Positions 11,092 through 22,734 of a stretch of DNA of 64,000 nt are shown piece after piece (the first letter of the stretch is position 1; each line of letters begins with the position of its first letter). The notes beneath the pieces were generated by a model. That model was not told the DNA's origin. It ran no database searches and saw only the letters and a list, made by a program, of their open reading frames with translations. Origin of the DNA: Parapristionchus giblindavisi (lineage: Eukaryota; Nematoda; Chromadorea; Rhabditida; Diplogasteridae); contig CALSFV010000655.1 in NCBI GenBank assembly GCA_943737045.1, positions 310,001 to 374,000 on the forward strand, in the 5' to 3' direction. A program made the position numbers and the translations under genes.

Positions 11092-12648
11092 TACAGTACC
11101 GTGCAAAAGGTTATCAAGTTTTGGTTTTTTCATCATAACTTTTTTCAAACTCAACCGATCGGGTCCAGATTTCCAGGGATTATTTTGAAAGTGTTTTTAC
11201 ATGGTTTGAACCAAAATCACCCTGATTGAGCTCTTCAGGTGAATTTTATTTCGATTTTATCAAAAGTCACACAAATGAGATTTTCACTTTCTTCGATTTC
11301 GATTTTTTTCAACTCATTTTGCTACCAATATGTGTTAGATCGCTTTCAAACCATGGAACAGATTCTTGGGAGCAAGAATCTACCGATATCCGAGCTAGAA
11401 TCCATTCGTCGTGGACGTCAGATGGGGCTGTCCGCAGACACCCTCTCACAACAGCTCAGGGTGTATGTTTCGACTATCCATAAGGTTATCAAAAGTCCAA
11501 TCTATACTCAAACAACGAAGAAGACTAATGGACGACCTCACAAGATGATTTTGACATCTGACCGTCTGATTACCCGCATCTAGAAGGAGAACCCGAGGCT
11601 CAAGGCAATGCACTTCAAGCGAGATGTGGCGGAATTTCGCCAAATTGGGGTGCCTAACGTTTCTAAACTTGGCTAAAAAGATGTTTGCAGTGTCCGCATA
11701 CATAGTGCAACGTCTGCTTCGTGCGTTGAGACTATTCGGACGTGGGAATGTCTAGAAACAACTGATCTCCGAAACGATTCGCAGAGCAAGAATGGCAAGA
11801 GCAAAAGAGCACATTCATTGGAACCCCTAACACTAGAAGTAGATCGTATTCTCAGACGAAAACAAGTTTCTGATGATTCGTAAGGAGATAATATTCCATT
11901 TTCATCGTCCTGTTGGCACTAGATTTGAGGTGAAATCGTTGATTTTGTGGGGTTCTTTCTCTGTAGATGGGGTTGCCCCCCTAGTCCATGTGAATGGAAT
12001 TATGAGTAAGGAGGACTGTATTGATATCCTAGAGGCCCATTTCCTAACCACAACTATCTATCCAGCCAAGTTTGGAAGGTTTAGGTACCTCAATTTAGCG
12101 AACCTCCACCAGTGTTCGCTTGACCTCCACTGCCTTGAGCCTCGGGTTCTCCTTCTAGATGCGGGTAATCAGACGGTCAGATGTCAAAATCATCTTGTGA
12201 GGTCGTCCATTAGTCTTCTTCGTTGTTTGAGTATAGATTGGACTTTTGATAACCTTATGGATAGTCGAAACATACACCCTGAGCTGTTGTGAGAGGGTGT
12301 CTGCGGGCAGCACCATCTGACGTCCACGACGAATGGATTCTAGCTCGGATATCGGTAGATTCTTGCTCCCAAGAATCTGTTCCATGGTTTGAAAGCGATC
12401 TAACACATATTGGTAGCAAAATGAGGTGAAAAAAATCGAAGAAATCGAAGAAAGTGAAAATCTCATTTTGTGACTTTTGATAAAATCGAAATAAATTTCA
12501 CCAGAAGAGCTCAATTGGGGTGATTTTGGTTCAAACCACGTAAAAACACTTTCAAAATAATTCATGGAAATCTGGACCCGATCGGTTGAGTTTGAAAAAA
12601 GTTATGATGAAAAAACCAAAACTTGATATCCTTTTCCACGGTACTGTA
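11092..12648 (+). mobile_element. Tc1-family element turned into a foldback
   Basis: Inverted ends CAGTACCGTGCAAAAGG and CCTTTTCCACGGTACTG are flanked by TA (11092-11093 and 12647-12648). About 580 bases at each side are inverted copies: the right arm (12064-12646) repeats, backwards, the left end plus the first part of the transposase gene. The unique middle keeps the transposase core. It is related to the element at 9059-10114, which keeps only the N-terminal part. Confidence 0.9.
11239..12060 (+). pseudogene. Tc1/mariner transposase pseudogene
   Basis: Plus-strand frames read as a decayed Tc1-family transposase. First comes a helix-turn-helix DNA-binding part with ISELESIRRGRQMGLSADT and TIHKVIKSP (11370-11500), then RPHKMILTSDRLITRI and an in-frame stop at 11581, then KENPRLKA. 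Further on, 11848-12050 holds the catalytic-core motif VFSDENKF (first aspartate of the DDE triad) and the RRPVGTRFE-like segment with WGSF. At least one stop and one frameshift break it, and the C-terminal half with the remaining acidic residues is replaced by the inverted arm. It cannot make active transposase. Confidence 0.85.
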
Positions 12649-13151
12649 TATAAAAAAATTTTCATACCTTTCGACTCAGATGAGCAATGTTTTGTTAGTT
12701 TACTAAATAGTGATTATTTTATCAGCTGCATTTTTGAGACTTGTTTTTAACAGTGTCTCAACATTGAATCTCGCCCTTCCTAAAATAATTAAACTTATTA
12801 TATACAAATCTTGCTAGTACAGTTACAAGTTCATCTCAGCAAATTTCCTTTAGTTAATTAATGAGTAAAATCCAAAGCCATTCGAGCTAATTCATTCCTC
12901 ATGTACTGCCTATACCTCGAAAAATAAGAAAAGTAAATTTCTAAATTCCAATTTAAATTTTAGCCAATCGAGCTCATATTTTTCCTAAAGATTTTGTATC
13001 ACTCATGGGCTATCATCTCTACCAAATTTGGAGCTTGTAACTTCACTGAACACAGAGTTATGACGTTTTGGTCTGAGGGGTGTCGGAAATTTCGAGTTTA
13101 TCAAAGGAATGAATTAGCATGTTGTTCATGCACTGTTTAAAATATTTCAGA
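12649..13151. other. No gene seen
   Basis: AT-rich unique-looking sequence between two elements; no open frame with gene-like features and no repeat that I can match inside the window. Confidence 0.5.
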
Positions 13152-14627
13152 TTAAGACACCGACTCAGTGAGTGCCGGACATCGACCTCACCGATTTGGC
13201 CCAAATTTTTTTATGGATACCTCCATGTGCCCCCATCACAAAATGGGTATTCATTTGGGCTGGTTCCTTGAAACACAGATGTGGCGGGTTTTCGAAATTT
13301 GAAAACTCGATTTTCACCGATAAAAAATGGAGCGACCTAGGACCAATGTTAGTGTCGATTAATTATAAGTATAAATAGACAACAAAACTGGCTATACGAC
13401 GGTCCGGAGATCCGATCGCAAACTGAATTTTTTACCTCCTTAAAACATTCTAAAATTAATTAAAATTTTAAAACAAAAAAGTGCAGTCCAATTTTTATCT
13501 CATCTTATAGAGCAAAAAATTCCGCGTTGAATGAGCGAAAAAATTGAAAAATCGAAAGATACCTATTTTGAGAAAAATGGACCTGAAGATGACCGGAAAA
13601 TATTTTTGTTTTCGAAACCCCTCATGTTTGTACTCATATTGAAGAGCTCGTCGAGTATAACAACTTTCATGTTGAACGTTTTGTCTGAAACTCGTGTACA
13701 AGAGAATTACATGAGTTTTATTTATTCACACGGTTGTTCACCCAATTTTGAGTTAAACGAAAGTAAAATATTTTTTGTGCACAAATTGATTACGCCTATA
13801 TTGTAGAACTCAAAAATCCATACTTAATTTGTTGTTTCACGAAAAAAAATTGTCGGCCCCTATTCTGAAAAACATGGTCTCTAAAGTGGTCATGAAAAAA
13901 AAGTTGTCGAATCCTTGCCATGTTTATACTCATCTTAAAGAACTCGTCGAGTACATCATTTCCCATGTTGGTCGTATTCTATGAAAGCCGTTTGTTCTCA
14001 AGATACAAGCAATCTAAACGATTAGGATCCAGTAAATCTTAATTCACGTAATTCTCTTGTACATGAGTTTCAGACATGACGTTCAACACGAAAGTTGTTC
14101 TACTCGACGAGCTCTTCAATATGAGTACAAACATGAGGGGTTTCGAAAACAAAAATATTTTCGGGTCATCTTCAGGTCCATTTTTCTCAAAATAGGTATC
14201 TTTCGATTTTTCAATTTTTTCGCTCATTCAACGCGGAATTTTTTGCTCTATAAGATGAGATAAAAATTGGACTGCACTTTTTTGTTTTAAAATTTTAATT
14301 AATTTTAGAATGTTTTAAGGAGGTAAAAAATCAGTTTGCGATCGGATCTCCGGACCGTCGTATAGCCAGTTTTTGTTGTCTATTTATACTTATAATTAAT
14401 CGACACTAACATTTGTCCTAGGTCGCTCCATTTTTTTCGGTGAAAATCGAGTTTTCAAATTTCGAAAACCCTCCACATCTGTGTTTCAAGGAACCAGCCC
14501 AAATGAATACCCATTTTGTGATGGGGGCCCATGGGGGTATCCACAAAAAAATTTTGAGCCAAATCGGTGAGGTCGATGTCCGGGGTCACCGGCTCAACCC
14601 TCGAATCTTACTGAGCCGGTGTCTTAA
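13152..14627. mobile_element. 1.48-kb foldback element flanked by TTAA
   Basis: Both ends are TTAA followed inward by GACACCG(A/G)CTCAGT. Arms of about 550 bases (13156-13705 and 14055-14623) are inverted copies around a 350-base centre. TTAA flanking is the signature of piggyBac-type insertion. Open frames such as 13172-13378 and 13531-13806 recur mirrored in the other arm and have no recognised domain. Non-autonomous. Confidence 0.85.
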
Positions 14628-14968
14628 GACTCATACATGCTTATAGAAACACGAAGAGGGTAGCAATTAAATAGGCAATAGTAACTATTGATCGGTTCAT
14701 TACTCTCTCAATGTGATCAAGACGCCGACACTCTCTATTCCTTATTTCACAAAATAATCATTCCAGTATCGATCGTTTCATTCCACCAATCGTTCTCTCC
14801 TGAGGCGCGCTACATTCTTCGTCGGTGCCGTAAGGTTTTCGGATTGGTCAACGAACGTGACTATTAATGTGCTTTATATACTATCCAGTCTACAACAGGT
14901 CACCTTTATTACCCTTTATTCGTCTCAGTAGAAGATCACGTTTAGAAGTCCACAAATGTCATAGAAAA

Positions 14969-15075
14969 GGGGGGGGGGGGGGCGTTCTCTGTTCAACCAG
15001 CATAACCTCATTGTGAGGAACTTTTATCAACTTGCTGGTGACTCGATAAAAGTTCCTGAGGTTATGCTGTTTTAT
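14969..15075. repeat. G14 tract followed by a stem-loop
   Basis: A run of 14 G (14969-14982) precedes a hairpin at 14998-15072: AGCATAACCTCA..GAGGAACTTTTATC pairs with GATAAAAGTTCCTGAGGTTATGCT around an 18-base loop. The function is not apparent. Confidence 0.7.
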
Positions 15076-15429
15076 GACACTTCTGATTCAGTGGAAACAC
15101 TGCTTACTTAATGTAGATAAAGTGTATTAATGTAAAACAAAATGCTTGTGACTCAAAGATACAACCAATATTAGATAATAAAGGGATCTCAAAACCTCTG
15201 ACTCCGCAAACGTCAATATTCTAGCTCATCATTTTAGCAGTTCTTACAATTCTTTCAATAATAACCTACTTTCATTTTTCCACATTATTCGATCGTTTCA
15301 TGTTGCATTCAATAATCCCATCTATTTAGGTGATATCAACTGTCCTAAATCTACATATAAAAAAAGAGCGCAGATTACATCATTGTCAGTGGGGTTTTTT
15401 TTTAATTTTCGCCGCCCTAGTGGTCATTA

Positions 15430-15550
15430 GGGCATGATTTTTAGTGCCAAGCTTTCAATAACCGATCTCCCTGTGCTGGAGAAGCGCTGTGTGTTCCAAG
15501 AAGCTGGCCAGCCGGTTGCTGCGAAATAACCCAAATTTGCAAATTACATA
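15430..15550 (-). repeat. Copy of the TQRFS exon-like module
   Basis: On the minus strand a CGCAG acceptor-like site is followed by a piece ending ACACAGCGCTTCTCCAGCAC, matching the second exon-like part of the modules in 1-2450 (ACACAGCGTTTCTCTAACAT). It is isolated here. The flanks 15100-15430 and 15550-15715 show no gene. Confidence 0.6.
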
Positions 15551-15715
15551 CCTTACTTAGAGAGATAAGCATTTTGCTTTACTGGGCACTTAGGATCCCC
15601 ATTTTTTGATAACTTGTGCACATTAAGGATATCAGGCGATTACGCAACTAAAAAACAGGGGTCAATTTAATAAATTCTGAGAAAAATGCCCCCAAACAAT
15701 TCTGTCCGATTTTAT

Positions 15716-16219
15716 CGCAAACTGACTTTATTTTTCAAATTTTCGATAAAAATTCCGTGGTTGGTCCCACCTTGTGTAACTCGACGAGACAAAGTTTTCT
15801 AAACCATTTTCAGCTACCGTAACCCATCTACCGTAGTGCTACCTTAACGCAAACTGACTTTATTTTTCAAACTTTCGATAAAAATTCCGTGCTTGGTACT
15901 ACCCTAAGTAACTCGACGAAACAAATTTTTCTAGACCATTTTCAGCTACCGTAATCCATCTACCGTAGTACTACGTTAACGCAAACTGACTTTATTTTTC
16001 AAACTTGCTATAAAAAATCAGTGCTCGGTCAATCCTTGTGTAACTCGACGAGACAAATTTTTCCAGACTATTTTCAGCTACCGTAACCAATCTACCGTAG
16101 TACTACGTTTACGCGAACTGACTTTATTTTTCAAACTTGCGGTAAAAATTCCGTTCATGGTCCCACTTGGGTAAATCGAATATTTTCAACTACCGTAACC
16201 CACCTACAGTACCCTACCG
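15716..16219. repeat. 132-bp tandem repeat, about 3.8 copies
   Basis: Units start at 15716, 15848, 15980 and 16112, an exact 132-base period. Each starts CGCAAACTGACTTTATTTTT (CGCGAAC in the last) and ends with TACCGTAA..CATCTACCGTAG..CTAC. The last copy is shorter and more diverged. Confidence 0.9.
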
Positions 16220-16540
16220 AACCGGCGAAGAAGCATTGTAGTAACGTAGTTGAGATGGAGCGGAGCTACATCCCAACGATTAAGATAAATATGCGCAAAA
16301 CTCTCTGAGGCGCGAACGTAGTTCGCGCTAGTTATTGCACTTACTGTGTTTAGTGGTTCCGTAATGTCTTCGTGCTCATTGTTCGTATAGAAAGGAGAAG
16401 GATAAGAATCCGGTACTGCATGATTTCCTTCGATCACAGGGACAGCCATGATTGTTCTACGACGTCTCCATACGGCACGGAACCAAGCCAGAAAACGAGC
16501 GAACCAGTGAGCGATCATGATGGTAGATCTAAGAAGATTA
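16204..16540 (-). repeat. Copy of the WIAR exon-like module
   Basis: Minus-strand 16518-16335 reads MIAHWFARFLAWFRAVWRRR... and NTVS then a GTAAGT donor, the same pattern as the modules at 2357, 1500 and 640. The frame is open for 104 codons but continues into repeat sequence past the donor. It directly precedes duplicated block B2. Confidence 0.65.
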
Positions 16541-16541
16541 T

Positions 16542-17520
16542 GATAGATGATGAAAATGGGAACGCGTTAAAATTAAAGGAACTTACCAAAAAAGCAAGAA
16601 AAATGAAGAAGATATTTGGAGAAGCGGGGTGAATGAAGATGATGGGTGTGAGCGCAGAGTGATAAGAGAGATAGAGAGAAAGAGAGAGAGGCAGAGACAG
16701 AGAGGCATGGCCTGTAGAGGTAGTATGTGACGGAGGGCTTGAATTCGCACTGACTTTTTCACGGTCCGGGAAAGGCGGGAATTATTCGAGGAATAGCTGG
16801 AATTTTAAAATGTTTCATTTTGTATCATTAACCAAACTATCCAGATTCAATCAATATTTTTTCCGACAAATGGTTTGCCAACGTTCATGCATAACTATAC
16901 TGATGTCCCCTGGTCGATTTTCGCTGTGAATAAATTACTGAAAAACATGCTCGTAGTATCGACAACTTAATGTATCTGAAAAATTTTTTTTTAAAGAATC
17001 AGTATGCAAATCATCGTATGAATATTTTATTTTTGGACTATCCAGAGCAATCCAATATTTTTCGTTTACATGGCGTTTAGTAACTTCAGATAGATCAAGT
17101 AATCGATGCTACAAACATATTTTTCAGAGATCTATTCTCAGAGAAAACCACCCAGGGGACACGCTTGTAAGAAAGGAGAGTGTGCGCCACTGTAGATTTT
17201 TTCAGAAGGAGTGGTTTTTTCAACATTTTATTCAGGTGAGCAACAATTTATTGTTAGTCTTTATTTTTATCTTATTATTACAATATTAGCTTATGATTAT
17301 GTCCACTTCATTCAGTTCCTCGACCACTTGTCGATCTCTTCTTGTCTTCACGTAGCTTCTCTACCTATCGTTGCTGCGCTTTGTGGTACCAGTCGCCTTC
17401 GATTCGATCGGCTTGATCAGATAAGTCAACTTTCCCGTGTTTTCTAAAATATGTAACCTTTAGCAATTTGAGCGAGCAAATAGTGACTTTTACAAATTAT
17501 GCAAATGTATTCGATAGTAA
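16542..17520 (+). repeat. Duplicated block B, right copy
   Basis: Near-identical to 3091-4055, including the 78-codon frame (17211-17447 here) and a GA-rich start. Differences are small substitutions and short indels, so the duplication looks recent relative to the other repeats. Confidence 0.8.
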
Positions 17521-17639
17521 TTATTAGTATATCAGATATTAGTATTATATTTAGAGGAATAGATATTTGTATTTTCTTTCGGCCATTGGTTCAGACAGTG
17601 AACCTTTGCACAATGGGGTTGATCATTTTTAGTAGATCT

Positions 17640-18200
17640 TTTTTTTCAGATTATGGGCATTAAAAGAGTTTGAACAGCAAGTTGCTTGTGGATCACTTTT
17701 TTCAGTTTCTGACTGGTCCCTTCGTTCTCTGGTATTTGCTGCGCTTCATCTTCTTACAGGTAAGTGGAATATTTTATTTACAAGACATAAAGAATAACTT
17801 TTATTGATTTGATATATCTAATACTTTGGTTGTGGAATTTTTAGATCCAGAAGTGCACAATTATTATATTTTATATTCGTTCTTTCTAATGATAGAGATC
17901 ATGATACATTGGTTAATTGTAAGACAAATTCTTTCATTTTCATAAATCTTATATTTATAATCAATTTATTAAGTTTTCCCATATTTTGAAAATGATTTCG
18001 TTTATCTTTATTATCGGTTGTCTATCTCTTTTAGACATTATCGATATTAAAAGAAATAGATAAGCAAGTTACTTCTTTCAGTTTCTGACCGTGCTACAAA
18101 CCCTTCGATCTCTGGCCTTTGTTGCTCTTCATCTTCTCAGTTGCTGAAACATCTTTATGATGTACGATAAACTAAATTACAGGTACATAGGTGGATAGTA
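17640..18200 (+). repeat. Second tandem dimer of the exon-like module
   Basis: Same arrangement as 6355-6960. The first unit keeps both TTTTTTCAG and TTCTTACAG|GTAAGTGG intact (17690-17770); the second (18080-18195) has an extra insert between core and donor. Confidence 0.6.
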
Positions 18201-18452
18201 TATTTTAATTGCAAGACACATACTTTGGATGTGGGAAACGAAACTACAATAGTATCTGTCATTGATTATCGTTGTTTGTTGTACTGCCAAAGTATCAGAG
18301 CAGCATTTGGAAAAATACCCGTGCACCTTCTGGCTTCTACACCACTACGCCACCACACCACATTGAGTGGCAATTTTTCGCATAGACTTTTTAATTTCAA
18401 ATGATTCGCAAGGAAATTATCTCGCGGGCGGAACTGTATGAAATTTAGCATA

Positions 18453-19142
18453 GGCGTAACCAGGGCTGGGAATTTCTGTTTCTGAATTTTCTGTTTTTTC
18501 TGTTTTCTGGTGATTTTGGAGACCAGAAAATTTTCTGACCAGAAACAGAAAATATATTTTTAAAACAGAAAATTTTCAGAAAATATTATTTTATGAAATC
18601 GTTTTAAAGAAAATAAAAAAACTCATTTAGTGTTGCATTTATGAAGTCTTTTTCAAATACCGTACATAGAGAGAGAGTAAATTGGCTAAAATATGACATC
18701 AGATTTCCAATCTTTCCCTATTTGTGGACACGATTTGCCCACATTCTGGCAAATGGTATTCGAAAAAGCAGCTATTTACCACATAGAGTCAATTTTTTTG
18801 CCAGAATACCGGAAAATCGTTCGCCAACTATCCAAACTCGGCCAAATTCAATCTCTGTGCGGCAGAAAATTTCTTCATCGAACTTTGGTATCTCGGTTTT
18901 CTAATTCGGACTGTGGTATCTCGGTGCAGGAGCTAGTCAAATGATCGTTTCGATTCTATGTATATTGTTGCTATCTTGTTGTTTTTCGCTGGCGCCTAGA
19001 ATAAAATGTACGCGAAATTGGTTCTACAACCAAACTAATAAAAATATTAAGAAAAAGAAGGTAAATCAATGATTTTCAAAACTGAAATTTCTGTTTTCTG
19101 ATTTCAGAAAAAAAAATTTTCTGTCCCAGCCCTGGGCGTAAC
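18453..19142. mobile_element. 674-bp non-autonomous element with exact 8-bp target duplication
   Basis: GGCGTAAC occurs at 18453-18460 and 19135-19142, bracketing 18461-19134. The ends are CAGGGCTGGGA and TCCCAGCCCTG, a perfect 11-base inverted repeat, followed inward by TTCTGTTT-rich sequence on both sides (TTTTCTGT / ACAGAAAA). The 8-bp duplication and CAGGG-type ends fit the hAT superfamily. The short open frames inside (18641-18944) show no transposase motif. Confidence 0.92.
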
Positions 19143-19469
19143 TGAACGTATTGTAAGATCAGATGTGAAATCCAAAAATCCTGGCTTGCATTATCCGAGT
19201 CAGAAAATGGGTCCAAAGTTCTGGTCGACATTTGCGGTAAGTCATCCTTGAAACAATTTTTCGAATCATGCTGAGAGAACTAGTGGAGCAGTGTAGTGGC
19301 GAAATATATTGGGTGTCACAGCAATATTAGTTGGCTCGATGCCGCAATGTTGCAAAATGTTTTTACGATTTTTCAGAGACCGATCAATATTGGGTAGATG
19401 TTCAAACTTCAATTTTATAAAGTAATAATTCGAGACCAAATGTGACTCTGCAGTATTGTACTGTTGCAT

Positions 19470-19800
19470 TCTTTTCTGCAGTTTCGAAGGATAGTATATG
19501 GTAGATACCAGTGAAAACTTTTTATCACACGTTTGAAAAGAGGGATTAACCGGAAGAAATAGATCACTAAAATAATCTCGATATGGCTTATATTGAAAGA
19601 GGATGAGATTGAGCAGGACAACCGTGAAAAGGGAAATGGAAAAGGGAAGGGGAAGGGAAAAGGGAAAAGGGAAAAGGGAAAAGGGAAAAGGGAAAAGGGA
19701 AAAGGGAAAAGGGAAAAGGGAAAAGGGAAAAGGGAAAAGGGAAAAGGGACATTGCACCGGTGGGATTGAAAAGGACCGAACCATAAGTCAACGGTATCTT
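19470..19800. repeat. Dispersed repeat containing a (GGGAAAA)n array
   Basis: The sequence is a copy of 7700-7895. Within it, 19627-19748 is an almost pure 7-base GGGAAAA array of about 16 units that is absent from the other copy. Long open frames across it on both strands are products of the 7-base period. Confidence 0.85.
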
Positions 19801-19864
19801 CACTTCAAACACTATCTCTCTAACTACTACACCACTTATAGGAATACTCAGTGCTATTTAATTT

Positions 19865-19950
19865 AACTTTCCGCATTGGCAATCCTTCGTTGATAAAGAA
19901 AATGTCAGAGCGGAAAGTTTCAAATTGACTTGAGGTTGTGTTCAAAAGTG
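19865..19950. repeat. Partial hairpin MITE
   Basis: TTTCCGCATTGGCAATCC pairs with TGTCAGAGCGGAAAGTTTCAAATT around a TGATAAAGAAA loop, matching the TTAAAGGCGC family (for example 39501-39631). The outer ends are lost. Confidence 0.55.
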
Positions 19951-20024
19951 GGAAAAAAAGAATAAGAGGTGAGAGTCAAGAAACCGACAACAAATGCTTA
20001 AGCAACAAAACACAACAAAAAGAC

Positions 20025-22470
20025 TCGAATTAACAACAAAACGGACTAGATAGTGAGGTGTTCAAAAGTGTTCACTGGTATTTCATACAATTTACAAACA
20101 TCACAAGTTCATTGGAAAGAGCAGGTACTCATCTAGAATCGGCTAGTTGGTTGCCGTTAGAGGTTCCTCGGATACTGGGTTTGGTTCCTGGCTCTCGATC
20201 TGTAGCATTCCAGTAATGTGGAGATGCAGATCGAAGATACGGTTGTGGTCCCAAATGAAGAAGATCTCTGCCAAGTCATTCGAAAGGATAGGAATCAGCT
20301 GCAAATAAATATTTATAAAAGTGTCATCAAAGTTCCATAATTTTTCTTGTATCAAAGAAAAGAACGCAGAAGGTTAAAGTACACAATGGTGCTCAATACG
20401 GTTTTTTTTTGCATTTTTCAATGACTACTCTCCCTGAGTTGTTGAAACTCAGTGTGCAGCAAAAAGCTAGTCTGCTTATTAGCGAAACAACCCAAAGTTG
20501 CAAGGGTATTGAGTAAAAACTTACTGTAACTAGTAGTTTCGCGACAGCGGGCAATGCCGATAGCAATAGCGACAGCAGTCCTCGATAACGACGCTTATTG
20601 TTGATGGTTATTGTACGTCGTCTCCATGTGTTACGGATCCGAGCCCAAAGACGAGCGATCCAGTGAACGATCATGATGGTACGGTAGATGAGGATTACGG
20701 TAGATGATGAAAGCGGGCGTTGAAATATGAGACAAATGGAAAAATGAAAATAGAAGGAATGAATATGGTTATGAATGATATTGATAAATATGATAAGACA
20801 ATGGGGGCGTAGTCCTAGAGATGAAAGTAGAGAGGTAGAGTGATAGAGCGAGAGGTAGATGGAGAGTGAGACGAAGAAGGAGAAGGAGGCCGAGTCAGAG
20901 ATATAGACGTAGACGGAGATTGAGAACGAGAGGGAGGGGGCTACCCTAACAACAAGTGGTTGTAGCACTCTGGTCATGTCGAGGTGTTCATCAACGATAC
21001 GGTTCATGTCCCAAGTGAAGTGGATGTCGGCCAAGTCATCCGAATGGATAGGAGTCGACTGCAAATAATTATTGATAATAGTGTCAACAGCGCTGCAATG
21101 TTTAACTATTCTCTATTATCTGCTTCAAGCCGCACAGCGATTCATGACAGAGTAAAAGGTAAAACGAAAAAGAGAAAGAGAGCATTAAAATGTGAGAGAG
21201 GTTTTGCGAGTTTTTTTTGTTCAATGCGCTACCCCTGTGTCAGAGAAACGCGGTGTACTGTATAAATCAATCCTGCCAGTACGGAATAATCCAAATTTGT
21301 AAGTGTATTGAGTTGACTTACTGTGGATAGTGGTCTTGCGACTTTGGTCAACATCGATAGCGATACCGATCCACGAAAGCGAAGCACATTATCAATATAG
21401 GGAGGAGTAGAACAATGACCCTGCTCCGAATGACACCTTCTGATCAAATGGGTAGCCCTGGTTGTTGCACGACATCCCCATACGGCACGAAACCGAACAC
21501 CAAGACGAGCGAACCAGCGAGTGATCTAAATCAAAATGATCACTTTTGATCAATGCTTTACACATCGGTTACAAATACCGAAGATCAAAGGTCTGTTTGA
21601 AAGAACAGGTCTTCATCTACAATAGGTTAGTAGGTTACCGTAAGAGGTTCCTCGGGTACCGGGTTTGGTTCCTGGGTCCCGAGCTCGAGCACTCTGGTCA
21701 TGTCGGGTTGCTGATAGACGATACGGTTGTAGTCCCAAGTGAAGCGGATCTCGGCCAAGTCATTTGAATGGATAGGAGTCGACTGTAAATAAATATTGAT
21801 AGAGTGTCAACAGCGACACAATGTTTAACTATTTCTCTTATCGCTAAGAAATGAGCGAGAAAAGATGATAATTCGCGCCAAACGCAACGATGATAACGGC
21901 CCGTATCGCACTAAACATGAAATAGTGATCTGCCCCTATTATCTATTTATTTACTTTGTCTTTCTTTTAATCATCAGACATGGAGACGCCCGTATGGCTT
22001 CTTCAAGCCTGCACAGCGTTTTGAGAGCAGTCATGGTGTAACAGAGAAAAATGTAGAACGAAAAAAGAAATATTAAGAAATAATGAGAAAACGATTGCCA
22101 AGTTTTCAATAACCCTGTGTTAGAGAAACGCTGTGTTATGCAAAAATCTGGTCTGCTAGTAACAAACCAAAAATTAAAACTTACTGTGGCTAGTGGTTTC
22201 GCGATAGTGGTCATTATCGATAGCGATAACGATCCACGATAGCGAAGCTCATTATCAATGTAGGTAGGAGAAGAAAAAGAATCCAGCATTGAATGAGCTC
22301 GTCTGGTTGTTGTACGAGGTCTCCATACGGTTCGAAACCGCGACCCATGACGAGCGATCCACTTAGCGATCATGATGGTACGCAATATCTGAGTGGATTG
22401 AATTGTGAATTGAGGATTACGGTAGATGATGAAAAATGAGGATGAAATAAACGGCAGACTCTAAAGAGAA
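20025..22470 (-). repeat. Segmental duplication, right copy
   Basis: This is the right-hand counterpart of 1-2450, again with three exon-like modules on the minus strand (20655-20535, 21530-21315 and 22385-22185), each with a GTAAGT donor, and with the ATTTGCAG-led terminal piece ending at 20143. The first 1.1 kb is nearly identical; later parts differ by substitutions and short indels (for example 22290-22330 has lost part of the first exon-like piece). A CACTCTGGTCATGTCG segment recurs in each module. Confidence 0.85.
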
Positions 22471-22734
22471 ACAGTACTAGGGTTATTTAGTCGACTAAGT
22501 TACTAAGTTACTAAGTTATTAAGTTACGGTTGAAACAGTAAGGAATAAAGGACTGAAGGACGCAATACAAATTATTAATTGATTAGCCAGATTAACGGCA
22601 CTATAGCATTCGTCAAATTGCTAAGAAAAAGAATGGTAACGAGCGTGACGCGTACGCAACGCGTTCGCCAAAAGTAAAGACCTACCGTATACCTTGTCAT
22701 CGTTATTTTTTTTAATTTTATGTTCTAACTAAAA
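22471..22734. other. No gene seen
   Basis: AT-rich spacer starting with a short AAGTTACT array (22492-22530). Confidence 0.5.

Noticed and set aside
18641..18944. Plus-strand frames inside the 674-bp element as a transposase
   Set aside because: They are too short, overlap in two frames and have no hAT motifs. The element is non-autonomous.
19266..19812. Minus-strand 172- and 74-codon frames with FPFSLFPF repeats
   Set aside because: These are generated by the GGGAAAA array and its flanks, which are a dispersed repeat.
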